A DNA stretch of 64,000 bases, from NCBI RefSeq assembly GCF_023701695.1, contig NZ_JAJOZC010000001.1:2542001-2606000 (forward strand), in the 5' to 3' direction. The position numbers were made by a program, and so were the translations under genes. The number at the start of each line of letters is the position of its first letter. The stretch's first letter is position 1. This stretch comes from Streptomyces sp. RKAG290. Lineage in GTDB: Bacteria > Actinomycetota > Actinomycetes > Streptomycetales > Streptomycetaceae. Under the pieces are notes generated by a model. That model saw only the letters and a list, made by a program, of their open reading frames with translations, was not told where the DNA came from and ran no database searches. Below, in pieces: positions 51,933 through 60,912 of the stretch.

Positions 51933-53186
51933 GTGTCAGCTCTCAAGAAGACCGCGTTGGCGGTCACCTCTGCCGCTTTGCTGTCCGCTTTCGTCGTCAG
52001 CCCTGCTTCGGCGGTCGTCAAGGACAGCTCCGACGACGAGCCGAAGCCGCCCTCCGGGATGTCGCAGGTCGGCGGGGAACAGCTCGGCCGCACCGGCACC
52101 CAGGTCAATCTCGGCGCCGGCGCCCCGGTCCTGCCCAAGGATCTGACCGGCAGGTCCTGGATGGTCTCGGACGCGGAGAGCGGCGAGGTGCTCGCCTCGC
52201 ACAATCCGCACTGGCGGCTGCCCCCGGCCTCCACCCTGAAGATGCTCTTCGCGGACACCGTGATGCCGTCGCCGGCCCTGCAGCCGAACACCCGCGAGTA
52301 CACGGTGAAGGACGCGGACCTCGCCGACCTCGGCGAGGGGAGCAGCCTGGTCGGCGTCAAGGAGGACCTCAGCTACACGGTGCACGACCTGTGGCTCGGG
52401 GTCTTCCTGCGTTCGGGCAACGACGCGGTGCACGTGCTGGCCTCGATGTACGGCGGTGTCGGCAAGACCGTCACCGACATGCAGGCGCACGCCGAAGAGC
52501 TGCAGGCCCTGGACACCAATGTGGTGTCACCCGACGGCTACGACGCCCCGGAACAGGTCTCCAGCGCGTACGACCTCACACTGTTCGCCCGCAGCGGGCT
52601 GCAGAAGGCGGACTTCCGCGAGTACTGCGCGACCGCCGAGGCGGAGTTCCCCGGCAAGAAGGAGAAGGGCGAGAAGCGCGAGAGCTTCGGCATCCAGAAC
52701 ACCAACCGGCTGCTCACCGGGGCCGACGGGGTCAGCGCGTACAAGGGCATCGCGGGCGTCAAGAACGGCTACACGACGCACGCGGGCAACACCTTCACCG
52801 GTGTCGCCGAGCGCAACGGCAAGGTGCTGCTCGTCACCGTCATGAACCCGTCGTCCAACGAGACGCACGCGGTCTACAAGGAAGCGGCGAGCCTGCTCGA
52901 CTGGGGCTTCGACGCAGCCGGCAAGGTCACCCCGGTGGGCGAACTGGTTCCCCCGAAGTCCGCCGTGACCGGCAACGGCAAGGGCTCCGAGGCCGACAAA
53001 CCTGCCGGGAACAAGGGCAAGCACGGTCCGGCCCACAGCAAGGCCGCTGCCGCGGACGGCTCCGGCGGGGTCGGGATCGCGCTGGGTATCGCCGGCGGGG
53101 TGCTGGTGCTGCTGGGCGGGGCCGCGTTCCTCGTCAACCGGCGCTGGCCGCTGCCGGACCTGGTGCGCCGCCTCCCTCGCCGCTGA
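51933..53186 (+). CDS. D-alanyl-D-alanine carboxypeptidase (S11/PBP5 family)
   Basis: 417 residues from GTG 51933, no clear ribosome site. The signal peptide is KKTALAVTSAALLSAFVVSPASA. The catalytic domain has SxxK in PPASTLKMLF, the SxN motif in FLRSGNDAV and the KTG-box variant KNG in GVKNGYTTHAG, as in other actinobacterial members. A C-terminal membrane anchor (GIALGIAGGVLVLLGGAAFLV) and a basic tail keep it at the outer membrane face, where it trims peptidoglycan stem peptides. The 3' end overlaps the convergent YihY gene by 53 bp. Confidence 0.93.
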   Translation: MSALKKTALAVTSAALLSAFVVSPASAVVKDSSDDEPKPPSGMSQVGGEQLGRTGTQVNLGAGAPVLPKDLTGRSWMVSDAESGEVLASHNPHWRLPPASTLKMLFADTVMPSPALQPNTREYTVKDADLADLGEGSSLVGVKEDLSYTVHDLWLGVFLRSGNDAVHVLASMYGGVGKTVTDMQAHAEELQALDTNVVSPDGYDAPEQVSSAYDLTLFARSGLQKADFREYCATAEAEFPGKKEKGEKRESFGIQNTNRLLTGADGVSAYKGIAGVKNGYTTHAGNTFTGVAERNGKVLLVTVMNPSSNETHAVYKEAASLLDWGFDAAGKVTPVGELVPPKSAVTGNGKGSEADKPAGNKGKHGPAHSKAAAADGSGGVGIALGIAGGVLVLLGGAAFLVNRRWPLPDLVRRLPRR

Positions 53187-54117
53187 CCCGGCCGCCCGGG
53201 GCCTTGCCGTCCCGGGCGCCCTCGTCGCCGGCGTCCCCCTCGCCGTCGGGCAGGGGCTCCTCGGCGTCCTTGCTCCGCGTCGCCGTCCAGGCGGCGCAGA
53301 ACAGCAGCAGCTTCGCGGTGAAGTTGATCCACAGCAGCAGCGCGATCGGCACGCCGAAGGCCCCGTACATGCTCTTCGACGCGACACCCCTCATATAGCT
53401 GCCGAGCAGCAGCTTGAGGAGTTCGAAGCCGACCGCGCCGGTCAGCGCGGCGACCACCAGCCGGCGGCGCGGCGGCTCGACCCCGGGCAGCAGGGTCAGC
53501 AGGTAGAGCAGCAGCAGGAAGTCGGCGACCACCCCCACCAGCAGGGCCGCGATCCGAAGCAGCACGCCGCCCGCGCCGTCCTCGGGGATGTTGATCAGAT
53601 CGGCGATCCAGCCGACGGCGACGGAGCCGACGGACGAGATCGCCAGGGTCACCAGGGCCGCGCCGCCCAGGCCGAACAGCACCCCGGCGTCCTTGAGTTT
53701 GCGGATGACCGGATTGCCCTGGTCCAGGTCGTCCATCTCCCACACCGCGCGCAGGCAGTCCCGCATCGAACCGACCCAGCCGATGCCGGTGAAGAGCAGC
53801 AGCGCACCGGCCACCAGCCCGACCGTTCCCGCATGGGCCACCAGGTTGTCGATGCCCAGCTGGTCGGAGATGCCGGGCACCTGCTCGGCGACCTTGTCCT
53901 TGATCTTGTCCAGCTGCTCAGTGGAGAGCAGCGCCGCGCCGATGGCGGCGGCGACCGCGATCAGCGGGAAGAGCGCCAGGAAGCTGATGAACGTGATCGC
54001 CGCGGCGAGCCTGGCCCAGTGGACCCGTTCCAGCGTCTCGTAGCTGCGCCAGGCGTGCGTCTCCATCAGCCGGGAGACGAGCGGACCGATGACGGGGAGT
54101 TTTTTGAGCCAGTCCAT
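53134..54117 (-). CDS. YihY/BrkB-family membrane protein
   Basis: 327 residues. Six membrane spans of the YihY/virulence factor BrkB family: HWARLAAAITFISFLALFPLIAVAAAIG, LVAGALLLFTGIGWVGSMRDCLRAVWEMD and VLLRIAALLVGVVADFLLLLYLLTLLPG. A charged C-terminal tail contains acidic and Gly-rich sequence. Despite an old annotation as RNase BN it is not a nuclease; function unknown. The gene tail overlaps the convergent carboxypeptidase gene. Confidence 0.9.
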   Translation of the reverse strand: MDWLKKLPVIGPLVSRLMETHAWRSYETLERVHWARLAAAITFISFLALFPLIAVAAAIGAALLSTEQLDKIKDKVAEQVPGISDQLGIDNLVAHAGTVGLVAGALLLFTGIGWVGSMRDCLRAVWEMDDLDQGNPVIRKLKDAGVLFGLGGAALVTLAISSVGSVAVGWIADLINIPEDGAGGVLLRIAALLVGVVADFLLLLYLLTLLPGVEPPRRRLVVAALTGAVGFELLKLLLGSYMRGVASKSMYGAFGVPIALLLWINFTAKLLLFCAAWTATRSKDAEEPLPDGEGDAGDEGARDGKAPGGRVSGEGGGAPGPAAASAG

Positions 54118-54257
54118 GACGTACGACTACCCTCCCGGGCTCCGAAAACCGATGTCCGTTCTGCCGCGCAGGAGATGACACCTCCGCAATCACCCATTTC
54201 GGTGAGTGTTGTAACAAATCCCTCAAAGGTGTTTTCTCGGGCGATACGGTCACCCTC

Positions 54258-55616
54258 ATGTCTGTCGACACCGTGTCCCTGACCGGCTGGGGCCGTACCG
54301 CCCCGACGACCGCCGTGCGCTTTCGCCCCCGCAGTTACGAGGAGGCGGCGGCGACCGTGCGCGGCTGCGGGCCCCGCGGCTCGATCGCCCGCGGCCTGGG
54401 CCGGGCACACGGCGACGCGGCGCAGAACGCGGGGGGCTCCGTCCTCGACATGACGGCGCTGAACCGGATCCGCACCATCGACGCGGGGGCCGGCCTGGTG
54501 GTCTGCGACGCGGGCGTGAGCCTGCACCGGCTGATGGAGGTGCTGCTCCCGCTCGGCTGGTTCGTGCCGGTGACTCCGGACAGCCGGTACGTCACGGTGG
54601 GCGGCGCCATCGGCTCCGACGTGCACGGCCGCAATCACCGCACCGCGGGCTCCTTCTCCCGCCACGTGGCGGGGTTCGACCTGCTCACCGCCGACGGCGA
54701 GGTCCGCACCGTCCGGCCCGGGACACCACTCTTCGACGCGACCGCGGGCGGCATGGGTCTGACCGGAGTGATCCTTTCGGCCACGCTCCGGCTCCTCCCC
54801 GTCGCCACCTCCCTGATGTCGGTCGACACCGAACGGGCCGCCGATCTCGACGACCTGCTGGCGCGGCTCACCGTGGGCAGCCGCAGCCGCTACGAGTCCG
54901 CCTGGATCGACCTGACCTCCCGCGGCAGGGCGACGGGCCGGGCCGTTCTGACCCGAGGGGAGCACGCCCCACTGGACGCGCTCCCGGCGCACGCCCGGCG
55001 CACACCGCTCAGCTTCCGCCCCTCCCAGCTGCCCGCCGCCCGCTCGCTGGTGCCCGACCTCGTGCCCGGAGGGATGATCGGCCGCACCTCCGCAGCCGTC
55101 CTGGCCGAACTCCGCTACCGCCGCGCCCCCAGGTTCCGCACCGGCGAACTCCAGCGGATCTCCGCCTTCTTCCACCCGCTGGACGCCGTGCCGCACTGGA
55201 ACCGGATCCATGGGCGGGCCGGGTTCGTCAACTACGAGTTCGTCGTCGGGGACGGGCAGGAGGAGACGCTGTACCGGATCGTCCGGCAGATCTCGCAGCG
55301 CCGCTGCCCGTCGTTCCTCGCCGTGCTCAAACGGTTCGGCACGCGCGATCCCGGCTGGCTGTCGTTCCCGGTGCCCGGCTGGTCCCTGGCCCTCGACCTG
55401 CCGGCCGCCCTGCCGGGGCTGGCCCGCTTCCTCGACGGCCTGGACGAGGAGGTGGCGGCCGCCGGCGGCCGGGTCTGCCTGACGGACGACTCCCGGCTAC
55501 GGCCGGACGCGGTAGCCGCGATGTACCCGCGGCTGGACGAATTCCGTGCGCTGCGGGCCGAGTTGGACCCGAACGGGGCGTTCCGGTCGGACCTGTCGCG
55601 GCGCCTGTCGCTCTGA
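54258..55616 (+). CDS. DprE1-like FAD-dependent oxidoreductase
   Basis: 452 residues. A VAO-type FAD domain (GSIARGLGRAHGDAAQNAGGSVLDMTALNRI, residues ~40-70; YVTVGGAIGSDVHGRNHRTAGSFSRHV, near residue 120) leads to a DprE1-like C-terminal half (LKRFGTRDPGWLSFPVPGWSLALDLP, DSRLRPDAVAAMYPRLDEF). In mycobacteria DprE1 oxidises decaprenylphosphoryl-ribose at C2 for arabinan synthesis. Here the segment aligned with the mycobacterial K418 region reads LTDDSR rather than AKDSR, and the C387 position appears as Ala in SLALDLP (alignment by eye). The DprE2-like gene follows 75 nt downstream. The substrate is uncertain. Confidence 0.85.
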   Translation: MSVDTVSLTGWGRTAPTTAVRFRPRSYEEAAATVRGCGPRGSIARGLGRAHGDAAQNAGGSVLDMTALNRIRTIDAGAGLVVCDAGVSLHRLMEVLLPLGWFVPVTPDSRYVTVGGAIGSDVHGRNHRTAGSFSRHVAGFDLLTADGEVRTVRPGTPLFDATAGGMGLTGVILSATLRLLPVATSLMSVDTERAADLDDLLARLTVGSRSRYESAWIDLTSRGRATGRAVLTRGEHAPLDALPAHARRTPLSFRPSQLPAARSLVPDLVPGGMIGRTSAAVLAELRYRRAPRFRTGELQRISAFFHPLDAVPHWNRIHGRAGFVNYEFVVGDGQEETLYRIVRQISQRRCPSFLAVLKRFGTRDPGWLSFPVPGWSLALDLPAALPGLARFLDGLDEEVAAAGGRVCLTDDSRLRPDAVAAMYPRLDEFRALRAELDPNGAFRSDLSRRLSL

Positions 55617-55691
55617 CCGGCGCGCCGCCCCTGCACCGCCGCCCCTCCCCTCTTCCGTCCTCCCCCTCCGCCTTATGTAAGGAGCGTTTCC

Positions 55692-56497
55692 GTGAAGGAT
55701 GCCTTCGGTGCCCCGCAGTCCCTGCTCGTCCTCGGCGGCACATCGGAGATCGGGCTCGCCACCGCACGCCGCCTGATCGCCTGCCGCACCCGCACGGTCT
55801 GGCTGGCCGGGCGCCCCTCCCCCGCCCTGGACTCGGCCGCGGCCGAGCTGCGGAGCCGGGGGCCTACGTCCGTACCGTCGACTTCGACGCCCTGGACACC
55901 GAGTCCCACGAGACCACTCTCGGCAAGATCTTCACCGAGGGGGACATCGACATGGTGCTCCTCGCCTTCGGCATTCCCGGGGACCAGGAGCGCGACGAGG
56001 AGGAGCCCCTCTCCGCGGTCCGGGTCGCCCAGACGAACTACACCGGGGCCGTCTCCGCCGGGCTCGTGTGCGCCGGCGCACTCCAGGCGCAGGGTCACGG
56101 CTCGCTGGTGGTGCTGTCGTCGGTGGCAGGGGAGCGCGCCCGGCGTGCGGACTTCATCTACGGGTCGAGCAAGGCGGGCCTGGACGCCTTCGCGCAGGGG
56201 CTCGGGGACGCGCTGCACGGCACGGGTGTGCATGTGATGGTCGTCCGCCCGGGTCTCGTGCGGCCGGCCGGGGCCGCGCACGGGACGGACACCCGGGCCG
56301 GGACGGCCGGGGCACCGCTCGCGACGATCCCCTTCACCCGGACCCCGCTCGTCACCACGCCCGACGCGGTCGCGGACGCGATCGTGACGGGGCTGCGGCG
56401 GCGTTCGGAGACGGTGTGGGTGCCGGGGGCGCTGCGGGCGGTGATGTCGGCCCTGCGGCATGTGCCGCGGCCGCTGTTCCGGCGCCTGCCGGTCTGA
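55692..56497 (+). CDS. DprE2-like short-chain dehydrogenase, frameshifted in a G-run
   Basis: Two frames join if one G is added in the G5 run at 55856-55860 (reading SRGAYVRTVDFDAL), giving ~268 residues. The NAD(P)-binding motif LLVLGGTSEIGLATARRL, the segment LVVLSSVAGERARRADFIYGSSKAGLDAFAQGL with the catalytic Ser/Tyr/Lys (S..YGSSK), and FxPGLV-type MVVRPGLV match the SDR family, subgroup DprE2-like. With the preceding flavoprotein it would epimerise a polyprenyl-phospho-pentose or related sugar. The deletion is probably a sequencing error, like the others in this window. Confidence 0.82.
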
Positions 56498-56566
56498 CCG
56501 GGCGGTTGGTCCCGGCGCCTGCGGGCCGGGCCGGTGGGTCCTGCGCCGCCGGCCCGCGCCGGCGGG

Positions 56567-57157
56567 TCAGGGACGGAGGGAGGGCGCGTCCACGGAGCTG
56601 CCGCTCTGCGCGGGGACGGCGGGGGCGCCACCGCCCGCCCCGAACGGGAACTCGTTGATCTTGCGCCAGACGCTGTCCGTGCCCTGCTCGTACAGGGCGA
56701 AGGAACCGCAGGTCCATGCTGCCTCGTAGTCGGCGAGCTCCGCGTACGCCCGGTCCATCGCCTCTTCGGTGATGTCGTGCGCCACGGTCACATGCGGGTG
56801 GTACGGGAACTGGAGCTCGCGCACGAGCGGGCCGGAGGCGTCCCGGACCCGCTTCTGGAGCCAGGAACAGGCCGAGGCGCCCTCGACGACCTGGATGAAG
56901 ACGACCGGCGACAGCGGGCGGAAGGTGCCCGTGCCGGACAGCCGCATCGGGAAGGGGCGGCCGCCGGTCGCGATTCCGGCGAGGTGCGCCTCGATCGCGG
57001 GCAGCCGGGCCGCCTCCGCCTCGGTCGGCGGAAGAAGGGTGACGTGGGTGGGAATGCCATGGGCGGCAGGGTCCCCGAAGCTCGCGCGCCGCTGCTGGAG
57101 CAGGCTGCCGTAGGGCTCCGGGACCGCGATCGAAACGCCGAGCGTTACGGTCCCCAC
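56567..57157 (-). CDS. 2'-5' RNA ligase/2H phosphoesterase family protein
   Basis: 196 residues from GTG 57157 with a GAGGAGA ribosome site. Two His motifs of the 2H superfamily: GIPTHVTLLPP near residue 35 and YHPHVTVAHD near residue 125. The family cleaves or joins 2',5'- or cyclic phosphodiesters; the natural substrate in Streptomyces is unknown. It converges with the DprE2-like gene and precedes trpS on the same strand in reverse order. Confidence 0.85.
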   Translation of the reverse strand: MGTVTLGVSIAVPEPYGSLLQQRRASFGDPAAHGIPTHVTLLPPTEAEAARLPAIEAHLAGIATGGRPFPMRLSGTGTFRPLSPVVFIQVVEGASACSWLQKRVRDASGPLVRELQFPYHPHVTVAHDITEEAMDRAYAELADYEAAWTCGSFALYEQGTDSVWRKINEFPFGAGGGAPAVPAQSGSSVDAPSLRP

Positions 57158-57263
57158 GTCGTTCTCCTCAATCCTCGATGGTCTGTTTTCAGCCACTGGC
57201 GGCCACAAGCTTCACGCCGCCAGTGTGCCGCCTGTGGAGGTGGTACCGCCAGGGTCCTTGGAC

Positions 57264-58277
57264 TCAGTGCTTCGCGGGCAGAAGGCCCATTCGGTCATAG
57301 GTCCGCGCCAGGGTCTCGGCGGCGACGGCCCGGGCCTTCTCCGCGCCCTTGGCCAGGATGGAGTCCAGCGTCTCGGTGTCGTCGAGATATTCCTGGGTGC
57401 GGGTGCGGAACGGTGTGACGAAGTCGACCATCACCTCGGCGAGGTCGGTCTTCAACGCACCGTAGCCCTTGCCCTCGTACTTCTGCTCCAGATCCGGCAC
57501 CGAGGTGTCGGTGAGGGTGGAGTAGATGGTCAGCAGATTACTGACACCCGGCTTCTCGGCCCGGTCGAAGCGGATCACCGTGTCGGTGTCGGTGACCGCG
57601 CTCTTCACCTTCTTGGCGGTGGTCTTCGGCTCGTCCAGGAGGTTGATCAGGCCCTTCGGGGTGGCCGCGGACTTGCTCATCTTCGCCGACGGGTCCTGGA
57701 GGTCGTAGATCTTCGCCGTCTCCTTGAGGATGTACGGGTCCGGCACGGTGAAGGTGTCGCCGTAGGTGCCGTTGAACCGCTCGGCGAGATTGCGGGTCAG
57801 CTCCAGGTGCTGGCGCTGGTCCTCGCCCACCGGGACCTGGTCGGCCTGGTAGAGCAGGATGTCGGCGACCATCAGCATCGGATAGGTGAAGAGCCCGACG
57901 GTGGTGCGGTCGGCGCCCTGCTTGGCCGACTTGTCCTTGAACTGCGTCATGCGGGACGCCTCACCGAAGCCGGCCAGGCAGTTCATGACCCAGCCGAGCT
58001 GGGCGTGCTCGGGGACATGGCTCTGGACGAAGAGCGTGCAGCGCTCCGGGTCGAGCCCGGCGGCGAGCAGCTGGGCGACGGCGAGCCGGGTGTTGGCGCG
58101 CAGTTCCGCGGGGTCCTGCGGGACGGTGATCGCATGCAGGTCGACCACCATGTAGAAGGCGTCGTGGGACTCCTGCAGGGCCACCCACTGGCGGACCGCG
58201 CCGAGGTAGTTGCCGAGGTGGAACGAGCCTGCGGTGGGCTGGATTCCGGAGAGCACACGGGGACGTTCAGAGGCCAT
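57264..58277 (-). CDS. trpS: Tryptophanyl-tRNA synthetase
   Basis: 337 residues, full length for class Ic TrpRS. The HIGH-type motif is [17 protein letters not shown] near residue 15, GxDQ-type region [17 protein letters not shown] near residue 145, and the KMSKS loop is [17 protein letters not shown] near residue 200. It charges tRNA-Trp in the cytosol. Streptomyces often carry two TrpRS; this one looks like the housekeeping form. No T-box was recognised upstream. Confidence 0.96.
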   Translation of the reverse strand: MASERPRVLSGIQPTAGSFHLGNYLGAVRQWVALQESHDAFYMVVDLHAITVPQDPAELRANTRLAVAQLLAAGLDPERCTLFVQSHVPEHAQLGWVMNCLAGFGEASRMTQFKDKSAKQGADRTTVGLFTYPMLMVADILLYQADQVPVGEDQRQHLELTRNLAERFNGTYGDTFTVPDPYILKETAKIYDLQDPSAKMSKSAATPKGLINLLDEPKTTAKKVKSAVTDTDTVIRFDRAEKPGVSNLLTIYSTLTDTSVPDLEQKYEGKGYGALKTDLAEVMVDFVTPFRTRTQEYLDDTETLDSILAKGAEKARAVAAETLARTYDRMGLLPAKH

Positions 58278-58633
58278 GGACTCATTGTCTCAGGTACGGA
58301 ACCGATCTCGGGCAGCCGGTGTATGAAAGGTGTGAGGACGTGGGAGGGGGCCCCGCGGACGGGCCGGAAGGGGATCGGGCCGGGCGGGCGCGGACTCCGA
58401 GGACGTGGTGCACGGCTGCTGCGGATCGTCGTGAATGAGACGAAGAGCACAGATCAGGCACTTCCGGTGCCAGTCGGCGGCCCCTTCTCGATCTCCGGCA
58501 CGGCGGTGGCCGCGGCTACATACAGCGGAAATCGCGGGCGCGCCGCGAACTGAAGGTTTCCTCGTCGGAGATCCGACCGACGATACAAAGTGGGCACGAC
58601 CCCAGCCCACGCCGCACGACGAACGGAGATCCC
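58278..58633. other. Divergent intergenic region between trpS and rocD, 356 nt
   Basis: It contains a 14-bp palindrome GTCGGAGATCCGAC at 58564-58577, a possible operator about 57 nt before the rocD start. No coding character seen. Confidence 0.4.
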
Positions 58634-59839
58634 GTGTCGACCACGGAAACCGCCATCGCCTCAGCCGAGGCGCACAGCGCGCACAACTACCATCCGCTGC
58701 CCGTCGTCGTCGCCTCGGCGGACGGCGCCTGGATGACCGATGTCGAGGGCCGACGCTACCTCGACATGCTCGCCGGCTATTCGGCACTCAACTTCGGCCA
58801 CGGCAACCGGCGTCTGATCGACGCGGCCAAGGCGCAGCTGGAGCGGGTGACCCTCACCTCGCGGGCCTTCCACCACGACCGGTTCGCCGACTTCTGTACG
58901 CAGCTCGCCGAGTTGTGCGGCATGGAGATGGTGCTGCCCATGAACACCGGGGCGGAGGCCGTGGAGACCGCGGTGAAGACCGCCCGGAAATGGGGCTACC
59001 GGGTCAAGGGCGTGCCGGACGGGATGGCGAAGATCATCGTCGCCGCCGACAACTTCCACGGCCGGACGACGACCATCGTCAGCTTCTCCACGGACCATGA
59101 GGCCCGGGCGGACTTCGGCCCGTACACACCGGGGTTCGAGATCGTGCCCTACGGGGACCTCACCGCGCTCCGGGAAGCGATGACCGAGAACACCGTGGCG
59201 GTTCTGCTGGAGCCCATCCAGGGTGAGGCCGGCGTGCTGGTGCCCCCGTCCGGCTATCTTCCCGGGGTCCGGGAGCTGACCCGGGAGCGGAACGTGCTGT
59301 TCATCGCGGACGAGATCCAGTCGGGCCTCGGCCGGACCGGAAGGACCTTCGCCTGCGAGCACGAGGGCGTCGTGCCGGACATGTACGTGCTCGGCAAGGC
59401 CCTGGGCGGTGGAGTGGTGCCGGTGTCGGCCGTGGTGTCGTCGGCCGCGGTGCTGGGGGTGTACCGGCCGGGCGAGCACGGTTCGACGTTCGGCGGCAAT
59501 CCACTGGCCTGCGCGGTCGCGCTGGAGGTCGTCGCGATGCTGCGTACCGGCGAATACCAGCAGCGGGCGGCCGAGTTGGGCGATCACCTCCATCAGGAGC
59601 TGGGCTTGCTGGTGGGCGGGGGCGCGGTGCAGGCGGTGCGTGGGCGCGGGCTGTGGGCGGGCGTCGACATCGATCCGGCACAGGGCACGGGCCGGGAGAT
59701 CTCCGAGAAGCTGATGGACCGCCGGGTCCTCGTGAAGGACACCCATGGTTCGACGATCCGGATCGCTCCGCCGCTGGTGATCAGCAAGGAGGACCTGGAC
59801 TGGGGCCTGGAGCAGCTCCGCGAGGTCCTGCGCGGCTGA
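58634..59839 (+). CDS. rocD: Ornithine--oxo-acid transaminase
   Basis: 401 residues from GTG 58634 with ACGGAGA as ribosome site. PLP-dependent class III aminotransferase: YHPLPVVVASADGAWMTDVEGRRYLDML, MNTGAEAVETAVKTARKWGY, NFHGRTTTIVSFS, the Asp pair in FIADEIQSGLGRTG and the PLP Lys in LGKALGGGVVPVSAV near residue 255. It converts ornithine to glutamate-semialdehyde in arginine and proline metabolism. It lacks the dimethylargininase neighbour seen in some Streptomyces. Confidence 0.92.
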   Translation: MSTTETAIASAEAHSAHNYHPLPVVVASADGAWMTDVEGRRYLDMLAGYSALNFGHGNRRLIDAAKAQLERVTLTSRAFHHDRFADFCTQLAELCGMEMVLPMNTGAEAVETAVKTARKWGYRVKGVPDGMAKIIVAADNFHGRTTTIVSFSTDHEARADFGPYTPGFEIVPYGDLTALREAMTENTVAVLLEPIQGEAGVLVPPSGYLPGVRELTRERNVLFIADEIQSGLGRTGRTFACEHEGVVPDMYVLGKALGGGVVPVSAVVSSAAVLGVYRPGEHGSTFGGNPLACAVALEVVAMLRTGEYQQRAAELGDHLHQELGLLVGGGAVQAVRGRGLWAGVDIDPAQGTGREISEKLMDRRVLVKDTHGSTIRIAPPLVISKEDLDWGLEQLREVLRG

Positions 59840-59908
59840 CCGGGGCCTGGCGGTACCCGGTGCTGGCGGTGCCGGGGCCGTCGCGCTGCCGGCAGTAGAG
59901 TCGCCGTT

Positions 59909-60775
59909 GTGCTCCTGGGGATGATCTGCGCGCTCGGTTCAGCGGTCTGCTTCGGTACGGCCTCCGTCCTTCAGGCCGTCGCCGCGCGGGCCGCCGCCGA
60001 GCCGGGAGCCGGGGCGGGGGTCGATCCGGCGCTGCTGCTGCGGGCCCTGCGCCAGTGGCGCTACGTCGCCGGGCTCGCCCTCGACGGCCTCGGATTCGTC
60101 CTCCAGATCATCGCCCTGCGCTCCCTGCCCATCTACGCGGTGGGGGCCGCACTCGCCGCGAGTCTCGCCGTGACCGCCGTCGTCGCCGCACGCCTCCTCG
60201 GGGTCCGGCTGAGCGCCACCGAGTGGACGGCCGTCGCCGTCGTCTGCGCGGGCCTGGGCATGCTGGGGCTCGCCTCCGGCGGGGAGGGACACCTGACCGG
60301 ATCGGACGCGCTGCGCTGGTCGATGCTCGGCATCGCCATCGGCATCCTGCTGATCGGTACGGCGGCCGGCCGGCTGCCCGAGCGGTCCCGCGCCCTGGTC
60401 CTGGGGCTCGGTGCGGGATGCGGTTTCGGGGTGGTGGAGGTCGCCGTCCGGCTGATCGACGACGTGTCGCCGTCCGCGCTGGTGACCAACCCCGCTGTGT
60501 ACGCGCTGCTGGTGGGGGGCGGTTCGGCGTTCCTGCTGCTCACCTCGGCGCTGCAGCGCGGTTCGGTGACGACGGCGACGGCCGGCATGGTGCTGGGCGA
60601 GACGATCGGGCCCGCGCTGGTGGGCGTCATCTGGCTCGGGGACCGCACCCGCGAGGGGCTCGGCTGGCTGGCGGTCACGGGCTTCGCCGTGGCTGTGGCC
60701 GGTGCGCTGGCCCTGGCCAGATTCGGCGAGGCCCCGGCGGAGACCCCCGAACCAGCGGTCCCGGGCACGCGGTAG
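59909..60775 (+). CDS. EamA/DMT-superfamily transporter-like membrane protein
   Basis: 288 residues from GTG 59909 (ATG at 59921 is possible). About nine to ten membrane spans in two repeats: LGMICALGSAVCFGTASVLQAVAARAAA, AALAASLAVTAVVAARLLGVRL, and in the second half AGMVLGETIGPALVGVIWLGDRTREGLGW. It resembles the small multidrug/DMT exporters. Substrate unknown. It follows rocD in the same direction but with its own leader, and ends at a strong terminator. Confidence 0.83.
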   Translation: MLLGMICALGSAVCFGTASVLQAVAARAAAEPGAGAGVDPALLLRALRQWRYVAGLALDGLGFVLQIIALRSLPIYAVGAALAASLAVTAVVAARLLGVRLSATEWTAVAVVCAGLGMLGLASGGEGHLTGSDALRWSMLGIAIGILLIGTAAGRLPERSRALVLGLGAGCGFGVVEVAVRLIDDVSPSALVTNPAVYALLVGGGSAFLLLTSALQRGSVTTATAGMVLGETIGPALVGVIWLGDRTREGLGWLAVTGFAVAVAGALALARFGEAPAETPEPAVPGTR

Positions 60776-60853
60776 GTGCGGGGTGGCCGTCGACGGTAGG
60801 TGCGGGGTGGGCCGCGGTTCGCCGTACGTCCCGGGCCCGGCCAGTCCCGAGGC

Positions 60854-60893
60854 CCCAGACGCCATCCGGGGCCTGCCCCGGATGGCGTCTGGG
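60854..60893. terminator. Bidirectional terminator between the DMT and MocR genes
   Basis: A perfect 19-bp inverted repeat (60854-60872, 60875-60893) with a 2-nt gap, between converging stops at 60775 and 60913. Just upstream, a TAGGTGCGGGGTGG unit is duplicated (near 60774-60815). Confidence 0.85.
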
Positions 60894-60912
60894 CTCCCCC
60901 CGAGTGCGGCTC

